A stretch of DNA of 64,000 nucleotides from the NCBI GenBank assembly GCA_963725275.1, contig CAVRXS010000005.1, positions 248,001 through 312,000 on the forward strand, read 5' to 3'. A model generated the notes under the pieces. It worked only from the letters and a program-made list of their open reading frames with translations, was not told the origin of the DNA and made no database searches. This DNA comes from Bog-756 sp963725275 (GTDB lineage: Bacteria; Actinomycetota; Acidimicrobiia; Acidimicrobiales; RAAP-2). The position numbers were made by a program, and so were the translations under genes. Shown one piece after another: positions 18,166-25,544 of the stretch. How positions within the stretch are numbered: the stretch's first letter is position 1; every line of letters starts with the position of its first letter.

Positions 18166-19048
18166 TCAGGCCCCGCGCAGGGCCAGGCGGGATTCGATCG
18201 TGTCCTCGGGCGCCAGGTCGAGCTTGGCCCAGCGGTGCCGCGGCACGGCGTCGAGTACGGCCGAGGGGACCAGACCGACCAGCTCGGCCCGGAGGATCGT
18301 GCACCCGTGGCGGGCGGCTCCCTCCGCCACCGCGTCGAAGACCGCGGCGGGTGTGACCCGGGCGGGGTCGGTCAGGTTGCAGCTCACCTGTGCGCCGGCG
18401 GCGACTTCCAGTCCGAGGGCGCGCACACCGGGCCCACGCAGTGAGACGGCGAGCTCGCGGGCGACGTCGACGACCGACGCCGGGTCCGCCCGTCCGGGGA
18501 GCTCGGCGATCCAGACGTTGTAGGCCACCAACACGGGGCGGGCGCCGACCGCGGTGGCGCCCGCGGTCGGGTGCGGTGCCGGAGGACCGAAGTCGGGAGG
18601 CAGGGCGCCGAACGCGTCGCGCCGGACCTCGGGCAGTGACCGCTCGGGCCCGTAGAGGAAACAGGGCACCCCGAGCGCGTCACCGGCCCAGCGGGCGAAC
18701 GCGTCCGCGCGTGGACACGACGGACTCCCAGAGGCCAGGAGGCTGGGTCGCCGCGGGTCCGGGGAGCGGGACGAAAGGGACGACGTCGACAGCACCGAGA
18801 CGGGGATGGACTCCCCGGTGACAGGAGAGATCGATGCGGGCGACTGCTTCGGTGGCGATCGCGCGTGCCGCGTCCTCCACGTCGGCGAGCGGTCCACCGA
18901 GGGTCAGGACGGTTCGGTTGTGCTCCGCATCGGTGTGCACGTCGAGGACCCGGTCCCCGCCCGCCCGGCACACCGCATCGATGACGGCGCGGTCACGCCC
19001 CTCGCTGATGTTGGCGACGCACTCGGCGAGCGGTTCGGCGCCGGACAC
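18166..19048 (-). pseudogene. Glutamate formimidoyltransferase, frameshifted
   Basis: This enzyme moves the formimino group from formiminoglutamate to THF in histidine breakdown. The N-terminal part reads LAECVANISEGRD, then SCHRGVHPRLGAVDVVPFVPL, which holds the catalytic histidine. The frame then slips inside the CGCGCG run near 18704-18711. The rest (RADAFARWAGDALGVPCFLYGPE, PHPTAGATAVGARPVLVAYNVW, ending AKLDLAPEDTIESRL) lies one frame over. Together they make a normal-length protein of about 293 aa. One extra base would explain it. GTG at 19048 is the start. No other histidine-degradation gene is nearby, so the physiological substrate is uncertain. Confidence 0.82.
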
Positions 19049-19086
19049 ATCCGACCGGAGGGATCGCGGCCCGGTGGAGGACGGCG

Positions 19087-19329
19087 TCAGACCGAGACGG
19101 TGCGTGCGATCCGTCGCCGCCGCAGGATGCGCCGGCGCTCACGCTCGGACTTCCCGCCCCACACACCGTGGTCGACCCGTTCCTGGAGTGCATACTCGAG
19201 GCAGGCATCGGCAACCGGACACTCGGCGCAGATGCGCTGGGCTTCCTGCACCCCGACCCCGTCACTGGGGAAGAAGATGGTCGGAGAGAGGTCCTTGCAC
19301 TTCCCTTCGCTCATCCAATCGGTGTCCAT
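19087..19329 (-). CDS. WhiB-family transcription regulator
   Basis: An 80-aa WhiB protein: GKCKDLSPTIFFPSDG, CAECPVADACLEYA, then HGVWGGKSERERRRILRRRR. All four cysteines and the GVWGG turn are present, and the tail is strongly basic. The ATG at 19329 has GGAGG four nt upstream; in-frame ATGs at 19401 and 19410 would add an acidic, unconserved leader. The protein differs clearly from the WhiB encoded at 17.9 kb, so they are paralogues rather than a recent duplication. It is divergent from the small gene at 19566. Confidence 0.92.
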   Translation of the reverse strand: MDTDWMSEGKCKDLSPTIFFPSDGVGVQEAQRICAECPVADACLEYALQERVDHGVWGGKSERERRRILRRRRIARTVSV

Positions 19330-19565
19330 GGTGCCTCCGTCGATATCGGGGATGGTGCGGGGGGGCCCGACTTCGGAGGTGTCCCCGTTCGCCGCCGTCA
19401 TCCGTTCCACTGCCAGTGTCGCATCCGATGGCCCCGAGCAGGCGGAAATCGGCCGGTATTGACGGATTCCTCACAATATTCTTATCGGGCACCAGGGCGT
19501 TCTTATCTGCGCATCGAGGGGCGTAGGATCGTGTGCTCGCACCCGCCCCAGGAGGAACAATTGTC

Positions 19566-19904
19566 ATGATGTCGGCCACCGACGATCCGAACCTCCCGGA
19601 CGAGGAGCAGGAGCCCCAGCCCCCGGTCGGCCACGTGAGGGTCGTCTACCTCGGCCCGGTCGCCCCCCACTGGGAGGTGCGGTCCGACTTCGGTGATCCC
19701 GCACTCATCGAGGAGTTCCGTCGTCGCACCAACGCCCGGCTGGTCCTGCTCCCCCCGCACGACCCGCAGTACCGCCGCAACCGGGAGCGGGTCATCCGTG
19801 ATGCCGAGCGCGAGAACATCCTGCTCGAGTGGGACCTCGGTGTTCCCGAGGAGGACGTGCTCCCGGCCGCCCCGGCCGAGGCGGCATCTGACGTCCCCAC
19901 CTGA
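19566..19904 (+). CDS. Hypothetical acidic protein
   Basis: A 112-aa protein of unknown function. The middle is well ordered in appearance (VRVVYLGPVAPHWEVRSDFGDPALIEEFRRRTNARLVLLPPHDPQYRRNRERV); both ends are acidic and proline-rich. There is no membrane segment and no recognisable motif. A GGAGG lies 10 nt before the ATG at 19566. It is divergent from whiB and convergent with the DUF2342 gene. Confidence 0.6.
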   Translation: MMSATDDPNLPDEEQEPQPPVGHVRVVYLGPVAPHWEVRSDFGDPALIEEFRRRTNARLVLLPPHDPQYRRNRERVIRDAERENILLEWDLGVPEEDVLPAAPAEAASDVPT

Positions 19905-19939
19905 TTCGCCGGCCTCCGGCCCGACCCCAAGGCCGAGGG

Positions 19940-21202
19940 TCAGGACCGTGCCGGGTCGTCCAGTCCGGGCAGACTGATCCGCTCCAGCCAGAGCCCGGGG
20001 GCGTCCACTTCGGATGGCGTGGGCAGGTTCCGGGCGGGCGACCAGAGCTGGGCGAGGGCGTCGTGCCCGGCACGCTCGACCACCCCGGCCACGAACGAAC
20101 GCCCGCGGTCCACCTGGGCCTGGTCGAGATCGAGGCCGAAGAGCGCGCCCGCCGCCTCCTCGCCCTTTCCACGTTCGGTGCGCCGCCGGTACCAGGCCTC
20201 CGCGAGCTGCGCGTGCGTACCGACCAGCTTCTCGCCCACCACGGCCGCGATGTGGTCGGCGTAGGCGTCGACCACGACCGCAAGAGAGGTGAGCTGCTCC
20301 GACGTGCGGCGGGACTCAGGGGTGAGCAGCTCGCCGAGCAGCTCCTCGGGGTCGCCGAACATCCCCTGGAGCGACTCGAGGTCCATGCCGGCCGCAGCGC
20401 CGGGGTCTGCTGGGTCGACGAGCCCGCGGAGCCGGCCGGCGAGGCCCTGCTGCGCGGCGGCCGACGACTCGGCCATGGCCAGCAGCAGCTCCTCGAACCG
20501 CGCCCGCACCGACGGTCTGCTGAGCACACTGTGGGTGGCCAGTTCCCGGGCACAGATCCAGAGCAGGGCCTCCTCGCCGGGCAGGCTCCAGTCCTCGGCG
20601 AAGGCGGTGATGTTGGCGGTTACCAGGAGCAGCTCGTCCGATGGTGTCCAAGGCAGCGCCAGGGGGTACTGGCCGAGCGTGCGCTGTGAGAGGTGCCCGA
20701 CCACGGAACCGACCTGGAGCCCGAAGAACATCGGCCCGATCGCGGTGGCCCACTGCCCGAGGAGCCCCGCGAGGCCCGCGGACTGGTCGGCACCGAAGGG
20801 GTCGATGGCGTCGCCCGGCGCGGGCGTGATCTCGTCGGTCGATCCGGGCGGGGGTTGTACCGGCACGGCCATGGCGGCGAGCAGGGGTCGCCACGACTCG
20901 AGGGCCCGCAGGGTCCAATCGCCACGACCGACCGGGACGCAGGTGAGGCGGCGCCCGTCCGGGGCCACCGGCATGCCGGTGGACTCGATCACGTTGAGCT
21001 CGGCCACCCGCGACAGCTGCTCGACCTGGATCCGCTCGATAGGTTCGACGTTGGGCTGCGAGACGCCGCCGGTGGCAACGTTGAGGGCGAACGATCGAGT
21101 CATCTCCCACTGGTCCGGTGCGTTGGTCCCCAGCATGTTCATGAGGTCGCCGAGCAGCGATTGGAACGGGTTCCCCGAGTCCCCCTGGTCGCTCGGTGCC
21201 AT
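19940..21202 (-). CDS. DUF2342 (zinc-metalloprotease-like) protein with lost zinc motif
   Basis: A 420-aa protein of the actinobacterial DUF2342 group, the type of M. tuberculosis Rv3195. Members are predicted zinc proteases with an HExxH motif. Features seen are the start NPFQSLLGDLMNMLG, a central GLLGQWATAIGPMFFGLQVGSVVGHLSQRTLGQYPLALP, and the active-site helix. In that helix the sequence reads WICARELATHSVL: where HEVTH-type residues are expected there is RELAT, with a histidine one place later. Zinc binding and proteolysis therefore look unlikely. The start follows TAGCAT by 6 nt. It lies 9 bp downstream of the S1C-PDZ gene. Confidence 0.75.
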   Translation of the reverse strand: MAPSDQGDSGNPFQSLLGDLMNMLGTNAPDQWEMTRSFALNVATGGVSQPNVEPIERIQVEQLSRVAELNVIESTGMPVAPDGRRLTCVPVGRGDWTLRALESWRPLLAAMAVPVQPPPGSTDEITPAPGDAIDPFGADQSAGLAGLLGQWATAIGPMFFGLQVGSVVGHLSQRTLGQYPLALPWTPSDELLLVTANITAFAEDWSLPGEEALLWICARELATHSVLSRPSVRARFEELLLAMAESSAAAQQGLAGRLRGLVDPADPGAAAGMDLESLQGMFGDPEELLGELLTPESRRTSEQLTSLAVVVDAYADHIAAVVGEKLVGTHAQLAEAWYRRRTERGKGEEAAGALFGLDLDQAQVDRGRSFVAGVVERAGHDALAQLWSPARNLPTPSEVDAPGLWLERISLPGLDDPARS

Positions 21203-21208
21203 CAGCTC

Positions 21209-21214
21209 ATGCTA
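21209..21214 (-). promoter_or_regulatory. Candidate -10 box of the DUF2342 gene
   Basis: On the minus strand TAGCAT lies 6 nt before the ATG at 21202. It overlaps the last codons of the upstream S1C-PDZ gene, so DUF2342 may have its own leaderless transcript as well as read-through. Confidence 0.4.
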
Positions 21215-22426
21215 TGACGACGAGGCTTCCTCCGGTACATCGGCGTCGGCGGTGCCCAGGACTGCGGTGGTGACCATGGTGGTGCCGTCCCGGTCCAGGG
21301 TGAGCTGCAGCGTGGTGCCCGGAGGGTCCGCATAGAGGCGGGTCCGCAGATCGGCATCGGAGCGGACGGCGTGCCCGTCGATGTCGACGACGACGTCCCC
21401 GGGCTCGATGCCGGCTTCGTACGCGGGGCTCCCGGGCCAGACCCCGCCGACCACCGCGCCGGTGGCCGGTGCGACGTCGACCGTCGTCGTCGGCGAGTCC
21501 AGCGACCCGGTCACGAACGCCGACGGTGCGAGCGTGATCCCGAGCCAGCCCTGGACGACGGCGCCGTTTGTCAGCAGCTGCCAGGTGACGTCCTGGACGA
21601 GATCCCCGGGGAGGAAGACCGACCTCCGGACGGCGGTCGGACCGGAGAGCTCGAAGAGGATCCCCCACACCTGGCCGGACTCGTCGATCAGCGGACAGCC
21701 GAGATCACGCAAGGTGAGCGGGGTGGCCACCATGGTCGTGGCGAACCCGGAGAGCAGCCCGTTCCCGCCGGGCTGGCCGGCCGAGAGCACCGTGCCGGCG
21801 TAGAGGTGGGTGTCGGGTGCTCCGGTCCCTCTGATCCGGGGCCATTCGGAGATGGCCATGAGGGTGCTCCCCGCCGGCGGGTCGTTGTCGCTGAATGTGG
21901 CGACCGGCAGGTCGTCGTCGATGTGCAGGACCGCGATCCCCGACGTCGCGTCGGTTCCGACCACGGAAGCCGGTTCGCGGGTGCCGTCCGACTCCACGGC
22001 GGTGATGGTCCGGGCACCGTCGAGCACCGAGGAAGGGGTCACGATGATGCCCCCGGGTTGGGCGACGACGCCGGTGCCGATCACGGTTCTGCCCTGCGCC
22101 GACACCACGAGGAGGACGGTCGAGCGCCGCATGTTGGATTCGATGCCGGCCAGGTGCCGCCGATCCACGACGACGGCGACGGTCCCGGGTTCGGTGGTCG
22201 GGACGTTGGTGAGCGATGGCTGCGCCCCCGGTTCGGGCGACACGGTGGTGGTCATGGTGACCCCGGTGGCGACCACGACGGTCAGGAGGCAGAGGACGGC
22301 GCCACCGAGCAGCCAGCGGCCCGGGACACCTGGGTGGGTGCGTCCCACCAGGGTCTCGACCGACACGTGGGCCGCCTCGGAAGGGTGGCGCCAGAGCCGG
22401 TCGTCGGGCGCCACCCACCCGCGCAT
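21212..22426 (-). CDS. Membrane-anchored S1C/PDZ protein without catalytic triad
   Basis: A 404-aa HtrA-like protein. Residues 1-30 contain LWRHPSE, then one membrane segment (WLLGGAVLCLLTVVVATGVTM), a trypsin-like domain and a C-terminal PDZ domain (GAVVGGVWPGSPAYEAGIEPGDVVVDIDG). The trypsin-like domain has lost its triad: IIVTPSSVLDGA replaces the usual TNxHVV, TSGIAVLHID replaces DLAVLKVD, and RDLGCPLID replaces GNSGGPL. It is probably an external binding or sensing protein rather than a protease. GAGGAG precedes the ATG at 22426. It is divergent from mreB and upstream of the DUF2342 gene. Confidence 0.8.
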   Translation of the reverse strand: MRGWVAPDDRLWRHPSEAAHVSVETLVGRTHPGVPGRWLLGGAVLCLLTVVVATGVTMTTTVSPEPGAQPSLTNVPTTEPGTVAVVVDRRHLAGIESNMRRSTVLLVVSAQGRTVIGTGVVAQPGGIIVTPSSVLDGARTITAVESDGTREPASVVGTDATSGIAVLHIDDDLPVATFSDNDPPAGSTLMAISEWPRIRGTGAPDTHLYAGTVLSAGQPGGNGLLSGFATTMVATPLTLRDLGCPLIDESGQVWGILFELSGPTAVRRSVFLPGDLVQDVTWQLLTNGAVVQGWLGITLAPSAFVTGSLDSPTTTVDVAPATGAVVGGVWPGSPAYEAGIEPGDVVVDIDGHAVRSDADLRTRLYADPPGTTLQLTLDRDGTTMVTTAVLGTADADVPEEASSS

Positions 22427-22600
22427 CGGCTCCTCCTCGTCCCCCCAGTCATCGTCGGGACGACCACCGATGCCGCCCTGGTCATCACCGTGCACGGACC
22501 GAAGGTTACCGAGTGCACTCCCGCGAGGGGCGTCGCCACTGCCACGTGCACCGCAGCGTGCACGGCGCGGGCCCACACCAGGCCCTGGCCGGCATGGCCC

Positions 22601-22606
22601 TACGAT
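22601..22606 (+). promoter_or_regulatory. Candidate -10 box of mreB
   Basis: TACGAT lies 6 nt before the GTG of mreB, without a ribosome site. It lies in the 186-bp region shared with the divergent S1C-PDZ gene. Confidence 0.4.
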
Positions 22607-22612
22607 GACGGG

Positions 22613-23617
22613 GTGGCCCGGGACCTCGCGATCGACCTCGGCACGGCCAACACGCTGGTGTTCGCAAGAGGTCGCGGGATCATCCTCAACCAACCGACGG
22701 TCATCGCGCTCAACTCGCGGACCCACGACGTGCTCGCGGTGGGCAACGAGGCGTGGCAGATGATCGGACGCACGCCCGGGTACATCGTCGCCGTCCGGCC
22801 CCTGCGAGAAGGCGCGATCACCGACTTCGACATCACAGAGCGGATGATCCGGCTGCTGTTGCGTCGTGCAGGGGTGACCAAGTTCAACCGCCCCCGTGTC
22901 CTCATCTGCGTACCCTCCGCCATCACCTCGGTCGAGCGACGTGCGGTCAAGGAGGCCGCCAGGCGGGCGGGGGCCTCGGCCGCCCACCTCATCGAGCAGC
23001 CGATGGCCGCAGCCATCGGTGCCGGCCTCGCCATCCACGAACCGGTCGGCAACATGGTGGTGGACGTGGGTGGGGGGACCACCGAGACGGCGGTCATCTC
23101 GCTGGGCGGGGTCGTCGCCTCGCGGGCGGTCCGGTGCGGCGGGTTCGACATGGACGCCGCCATCCAGGCCTACGTCCGTCAGGAGCACGGCATCGCGATC
23201 GGGGAACGCACCGGCGAGGAGCTCAAGCTGGCCATCGGGTCGGCGTTGCCGTACACCGACGAGGTCAAGGCCGAGGTGCGCGGCCGCGAGGTCACCACCG
23301 GGCAGCCCAAATTCGTGATCCTCTCGCCCGAGGAGGTGCGCTACGCGCTCCGCGACCAGGTCGACCTCATCGTCGCCACGGTGCTCGCCTGCCTGGCAGA
23401 CGCCCCGCCCGAGTTGGCGCAGGACATCATCTACGAGGGCATCCATCTGGTCGGGGGGGGAGCCATGCTCCGGGGACTCGCCAACCGGCTGGCCGACGAG
23501 ACCGAGGTCGCGGTGCATCTGGTCGCGACGCCGCTCGAATGTGTGGTGCTCGGTGCAGGGCTCTGTCTTGACACGTTCGACGAGCTCCGTCCGATCTTCG
23601 CAGCGGCCGAGTCCTGA
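22613..23617 (+). CDS. mreB: Rod shape-determining protein MreB
   Basis: A 334-aa bacterial actin homologue that organises side-wall growth under the membrane. The start VARDLAIDLGTANTLVFARGRGI is the standard MreB N-terminus and fixes the GTG at 22613. Other nucleotide-site motifs are VGNEAWQMIGRTPG, LICVPSAITSVERRAV, IEQPMAAAIGAGLAI, VDVGGGTTETAVISLGG and VGGGAMLRGLA. No mreC, mreD or rodA follows; a HEAT-repeat gene is convergent. MreB is absent from many actinobacteria that grow at the poles, so its presence next to a DivIVA-domain protein is noteworthy. Confidence 0.94.
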   Translation: MARDLAIDLGTANTLVFARGRGIILNQPTVIALNSRTHDVLAVGNEAWQMIGRTPGYIVAVRPLREGAITDFDITERMIRLLLRRAGVTKFNRPRVLICVPSAITSVERRAVKEAARRAGASAAHLIEQPMAAAIGAGLAIHEPVGNMVVDVGGGTTETAVISLGGVVASRAVRCGGFDMDAAIQAYVRQEHGIAIGERTGEELKLAIGSALPYTDEVKAEVRGREVTTGQPKFVILSPEEVRYALRDQVDLIVATVLACLADAPPELAQDIIYEGIHLVGGGAMLRGLANRLADETEVAVHLVATPLECVVLGAGLCLDTFDELRPIFAAAES

Positions 23618-23653
23618 GCCGTCGTTCGGCCGGGGTGACCTGACTCCGGTCCG

Positions 23654-24272
23654 TCATTCGACGGCGAGCAGGTCCTCAGCCACCTGACGCACCTGCCAGT
23701 CCCGGTCCTCGAGGCAACGGCGCAGGGCGGCCTCCACCTCGGGTCCTTCGAAGGCGGCCAACGCGACCCGCGGCTCTGCGGCGGATGGCGGGCTTGTCCG
23801 CGAGGGCGGCCAACACCGCCGGCAGACCGTCCGGGTCGCCGATCGCTCCCAGCGCGGCGACCGCGGCCTCGCGGCAGAGCGGATCCGCGTGCCCGGCGGG
23901 AGCGGCCATCTGGGCCAGTGCCGGCACCGCCGCGCGTTCCCCGCGCTCGCCGGCCGCCCACGCGGCCATCTCGGCCACCGTGGAATCCCGATCGCCGAGC
24001 GCGCCGCGCACGTCGACCGCTGGATGCGACGCGGCCAGCTCGCACGCTCGTCGGCGCACGGTCGGATCGTCATCGCCGAGCGCACCCTCGAGATCGGCGT
24101 CGGTCAGCGCACCGAGCCGGTCGAGCGCGCCGAGCGCGGTGGCCCGCACCGTTCCGGCCCCGTCGGAGAGGCCGGCGCGAGCAGCGGAGCCGTCGCCCTG
24201 ATGCCCCGCTCGAGCGACCTCCCGACGGCGTGCGATGACGTCGCCGCGGTCCGGTTCCGTGACAGGCTGCAT
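23654..24272 (-). pseudogene. HEAT-repeat protein, frameshifted
   Basis: A protein of about 205 aa made of short alpha-helical HEAT repeats: TDADLEGALGDDDPTVRRRACELAA, VRGALGDRDSTVAEMAAWAAGE, PLCREAAVAALGAIGDPDGLPAVLAAL. The frame slips at the CCC run 23767-23769. The last repeat and the end (LAAFEGPEVEAALRRCLEDRDWQVRQVAEDLL) continue in another frame. Removing one base from this homopolymer gives one continuous repeat protein. Such proteins are scaffolds. The ATG at 24272 stands only 9 bp from the divergent Lon-like start, so both promoters must overlap the neighbouring coding sequence. Confidence 0.72.
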
Positions 24273-24281
24273 CGCACCACT

Positions 24282-25508
24282 ATGACCGACGACGAGCCCA
24301 GCACCGCGACGCAGGACCCCACCCCGGTCCCCTTCGGCATCGCCCCTCCTCCGGGACTGGGGACACCGCAAGACGCTCCTCCTGAGGGAGCCTCCCCGCA
24401 CACGGTCCCGACGGTGCCTGCTCCGCCGCCCCGCCGCCGGCGACGGTGGCCGTGGGTGCTCTTCTTCATCGTCGCGCTCGCGGTGGCTGTCTCCTCACGG
24501 GTGGATCTCAACTACTACGCCATCCAGCCCGGCCAGGCCCAGTCCGTCCAGCAGTACATCACCGTTCCCCCGGACCGTTCCCACCCGGTGACCGATCCGA
24601 TCCTCCTGACCGACGTCGAGGAGGCCCGGGTCTCCGCACTCAGCTACTACTTCTACAAGCTCCAGAACAACTACTTCCATGGGAACACCAGCCTCTACCC
24701 GCTCACCGCTGTCACCGGCGGGACTGCTGCGTCGGAGCTCGACGCCCAGGGTGCGCTCGAGATGTCACAGGCCGAGGAGTACGCCAAGACGTCGGCTCTC
24801 CGCTACCTCGGCTACCCGGTACCGGCCACGGCTGCCGGGGCGGTCGTCTTCGGGACGTTCCCCGGGACCCCGGCCTCCGGGGTGCTCGACGTCGGCGACG
24901 TGATCACCGCTGTCGACGGGGTGGCCACCCCGACGGCTGAAGACCTGACCACGGTGCTCCAGCGGTACCACTCGGGCCAGACGGTCGTCTTCACCGTGCG
25001 CCGAGGAGGGACCCACCCCCCGGGACCGGTCCCGATCACCCTCCGCGAGACCAAGGTCGAGGTCGACGGGAAGACAGTATCCCTCGACGTCGGGATCGAA
25101 CCGGAGGACCAGGTCGACTACACCTACCCCTTCCCGGTCGAGATCGACGTCACCAACATCGGTGGGCCGTCGGCCGGGCTGGCCATGACTCTCGGGGTGA
25201 TCGACGCGCTCACGGCCGGATCGCTGACCGGCGGGCACACCATCGCGGCCACAGGGACGATGGACGACCAGGGCAACGTGGGCGACGTCGGAGGCGTCCC
25301 CCAGAAGACCGTCGCCGTCGAGAATGCCGGTGCCACCATCTTCCTGGTACCACGCCAGGAGTACAAAGCGGCCCTCTCCAAGGACCGCCCCGGCCTCAAG
25401 GTCTACGAGGTCTCGACCCTGGAGCAGGCGCTCAAGGTGCTGGCGGCCAACGGCGGGAAGGTGCCCGCGCAGCACGGCGCGGTCGCGTCCGGCGCGTCGG
25501 CAGGATGA
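24282..25508 (+). CDS. Membrane-anchored PDZ/Lon-like (S16) protease, YlbL type
   Basis: A 408-aa protein: Pro-rich cytoplasmic start, one membrane segment (WPWVLFFIVALAVAVSS), then an external PDZ domain (FGTFPGTPASGVLDVGDVITAVDG) and a Lon-type serine-lysine protease domain. The nucleophile serine is in NIGGPSAGLAMTLGV and the lysine in GGVPQKTVAVENAGATIFLVP. Homologues are YlbL of Bacillus and Rv3194c of M. tuberculosis. It probably cuts envelope proteins outside the membrane. The Rv3193c-Rv3195 partners, UPF0182 and DUF2342, are also in this block, which supports the call. Confidence 0.88.
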   Translation: MTDDEPSTATQDPTPVPFGIAPPPGLGTPQDAPPEGASPHTVPTVPAPPPRRRRRWPWVLFFIVALAVAVSSRVDLNYYAIQPGQAQSVQQYITVPPDRSHPVTDPILLTDVEEARVSALSYYFYKLQNNYFHGNTSLYPLTAVTGGTAASELDAQGALEMSQAEEYAKTSALRYLGYPVPATAAGAVVFGTFPGTPASGVLDVGDVITAVDGVATPTAEDLTTVLQRYHSGQTVVFTVRRGGTHPPGPVPITLRETKVEVDGKTVSLDVGIEPEDQVDYTYPFPVEIDVTNIGGPSAGLAMTLGVIDALTAGSLTGGHTIAATGTMDDQGNVGDVGGVPQKTVAVENAGATIFLVPRQEYKAALSKDRPGLKVYEVSTLEQALKVLAANGGKVPAQHGAVASGASAG

Positions 25509-25531
25509 GCCGATCGCCCGATCCGCGGTCG

Positions 25532-25537
25532 TAGGCT
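25532..25537 (+). promoter_or_regulatory. Candidate -10 box of the DivIVA-MuF gene
   Basis: TAGGCT lies 7 nt before the ATG at 25545, arguing for this start over the in-frame ATG at 25563, which has a GAGGAA 7 nt upstream. Confidence 0.4.
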
Positions 25538-25544
25538 CTGGGCC

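Noticed and set aside
21371..22612. Long upstream extension of the mreB frame
   Set aside because: It is antisense to the S1C-PDZ gene and low in complexity. MreB homology begins exactly at the GTG at 22613.
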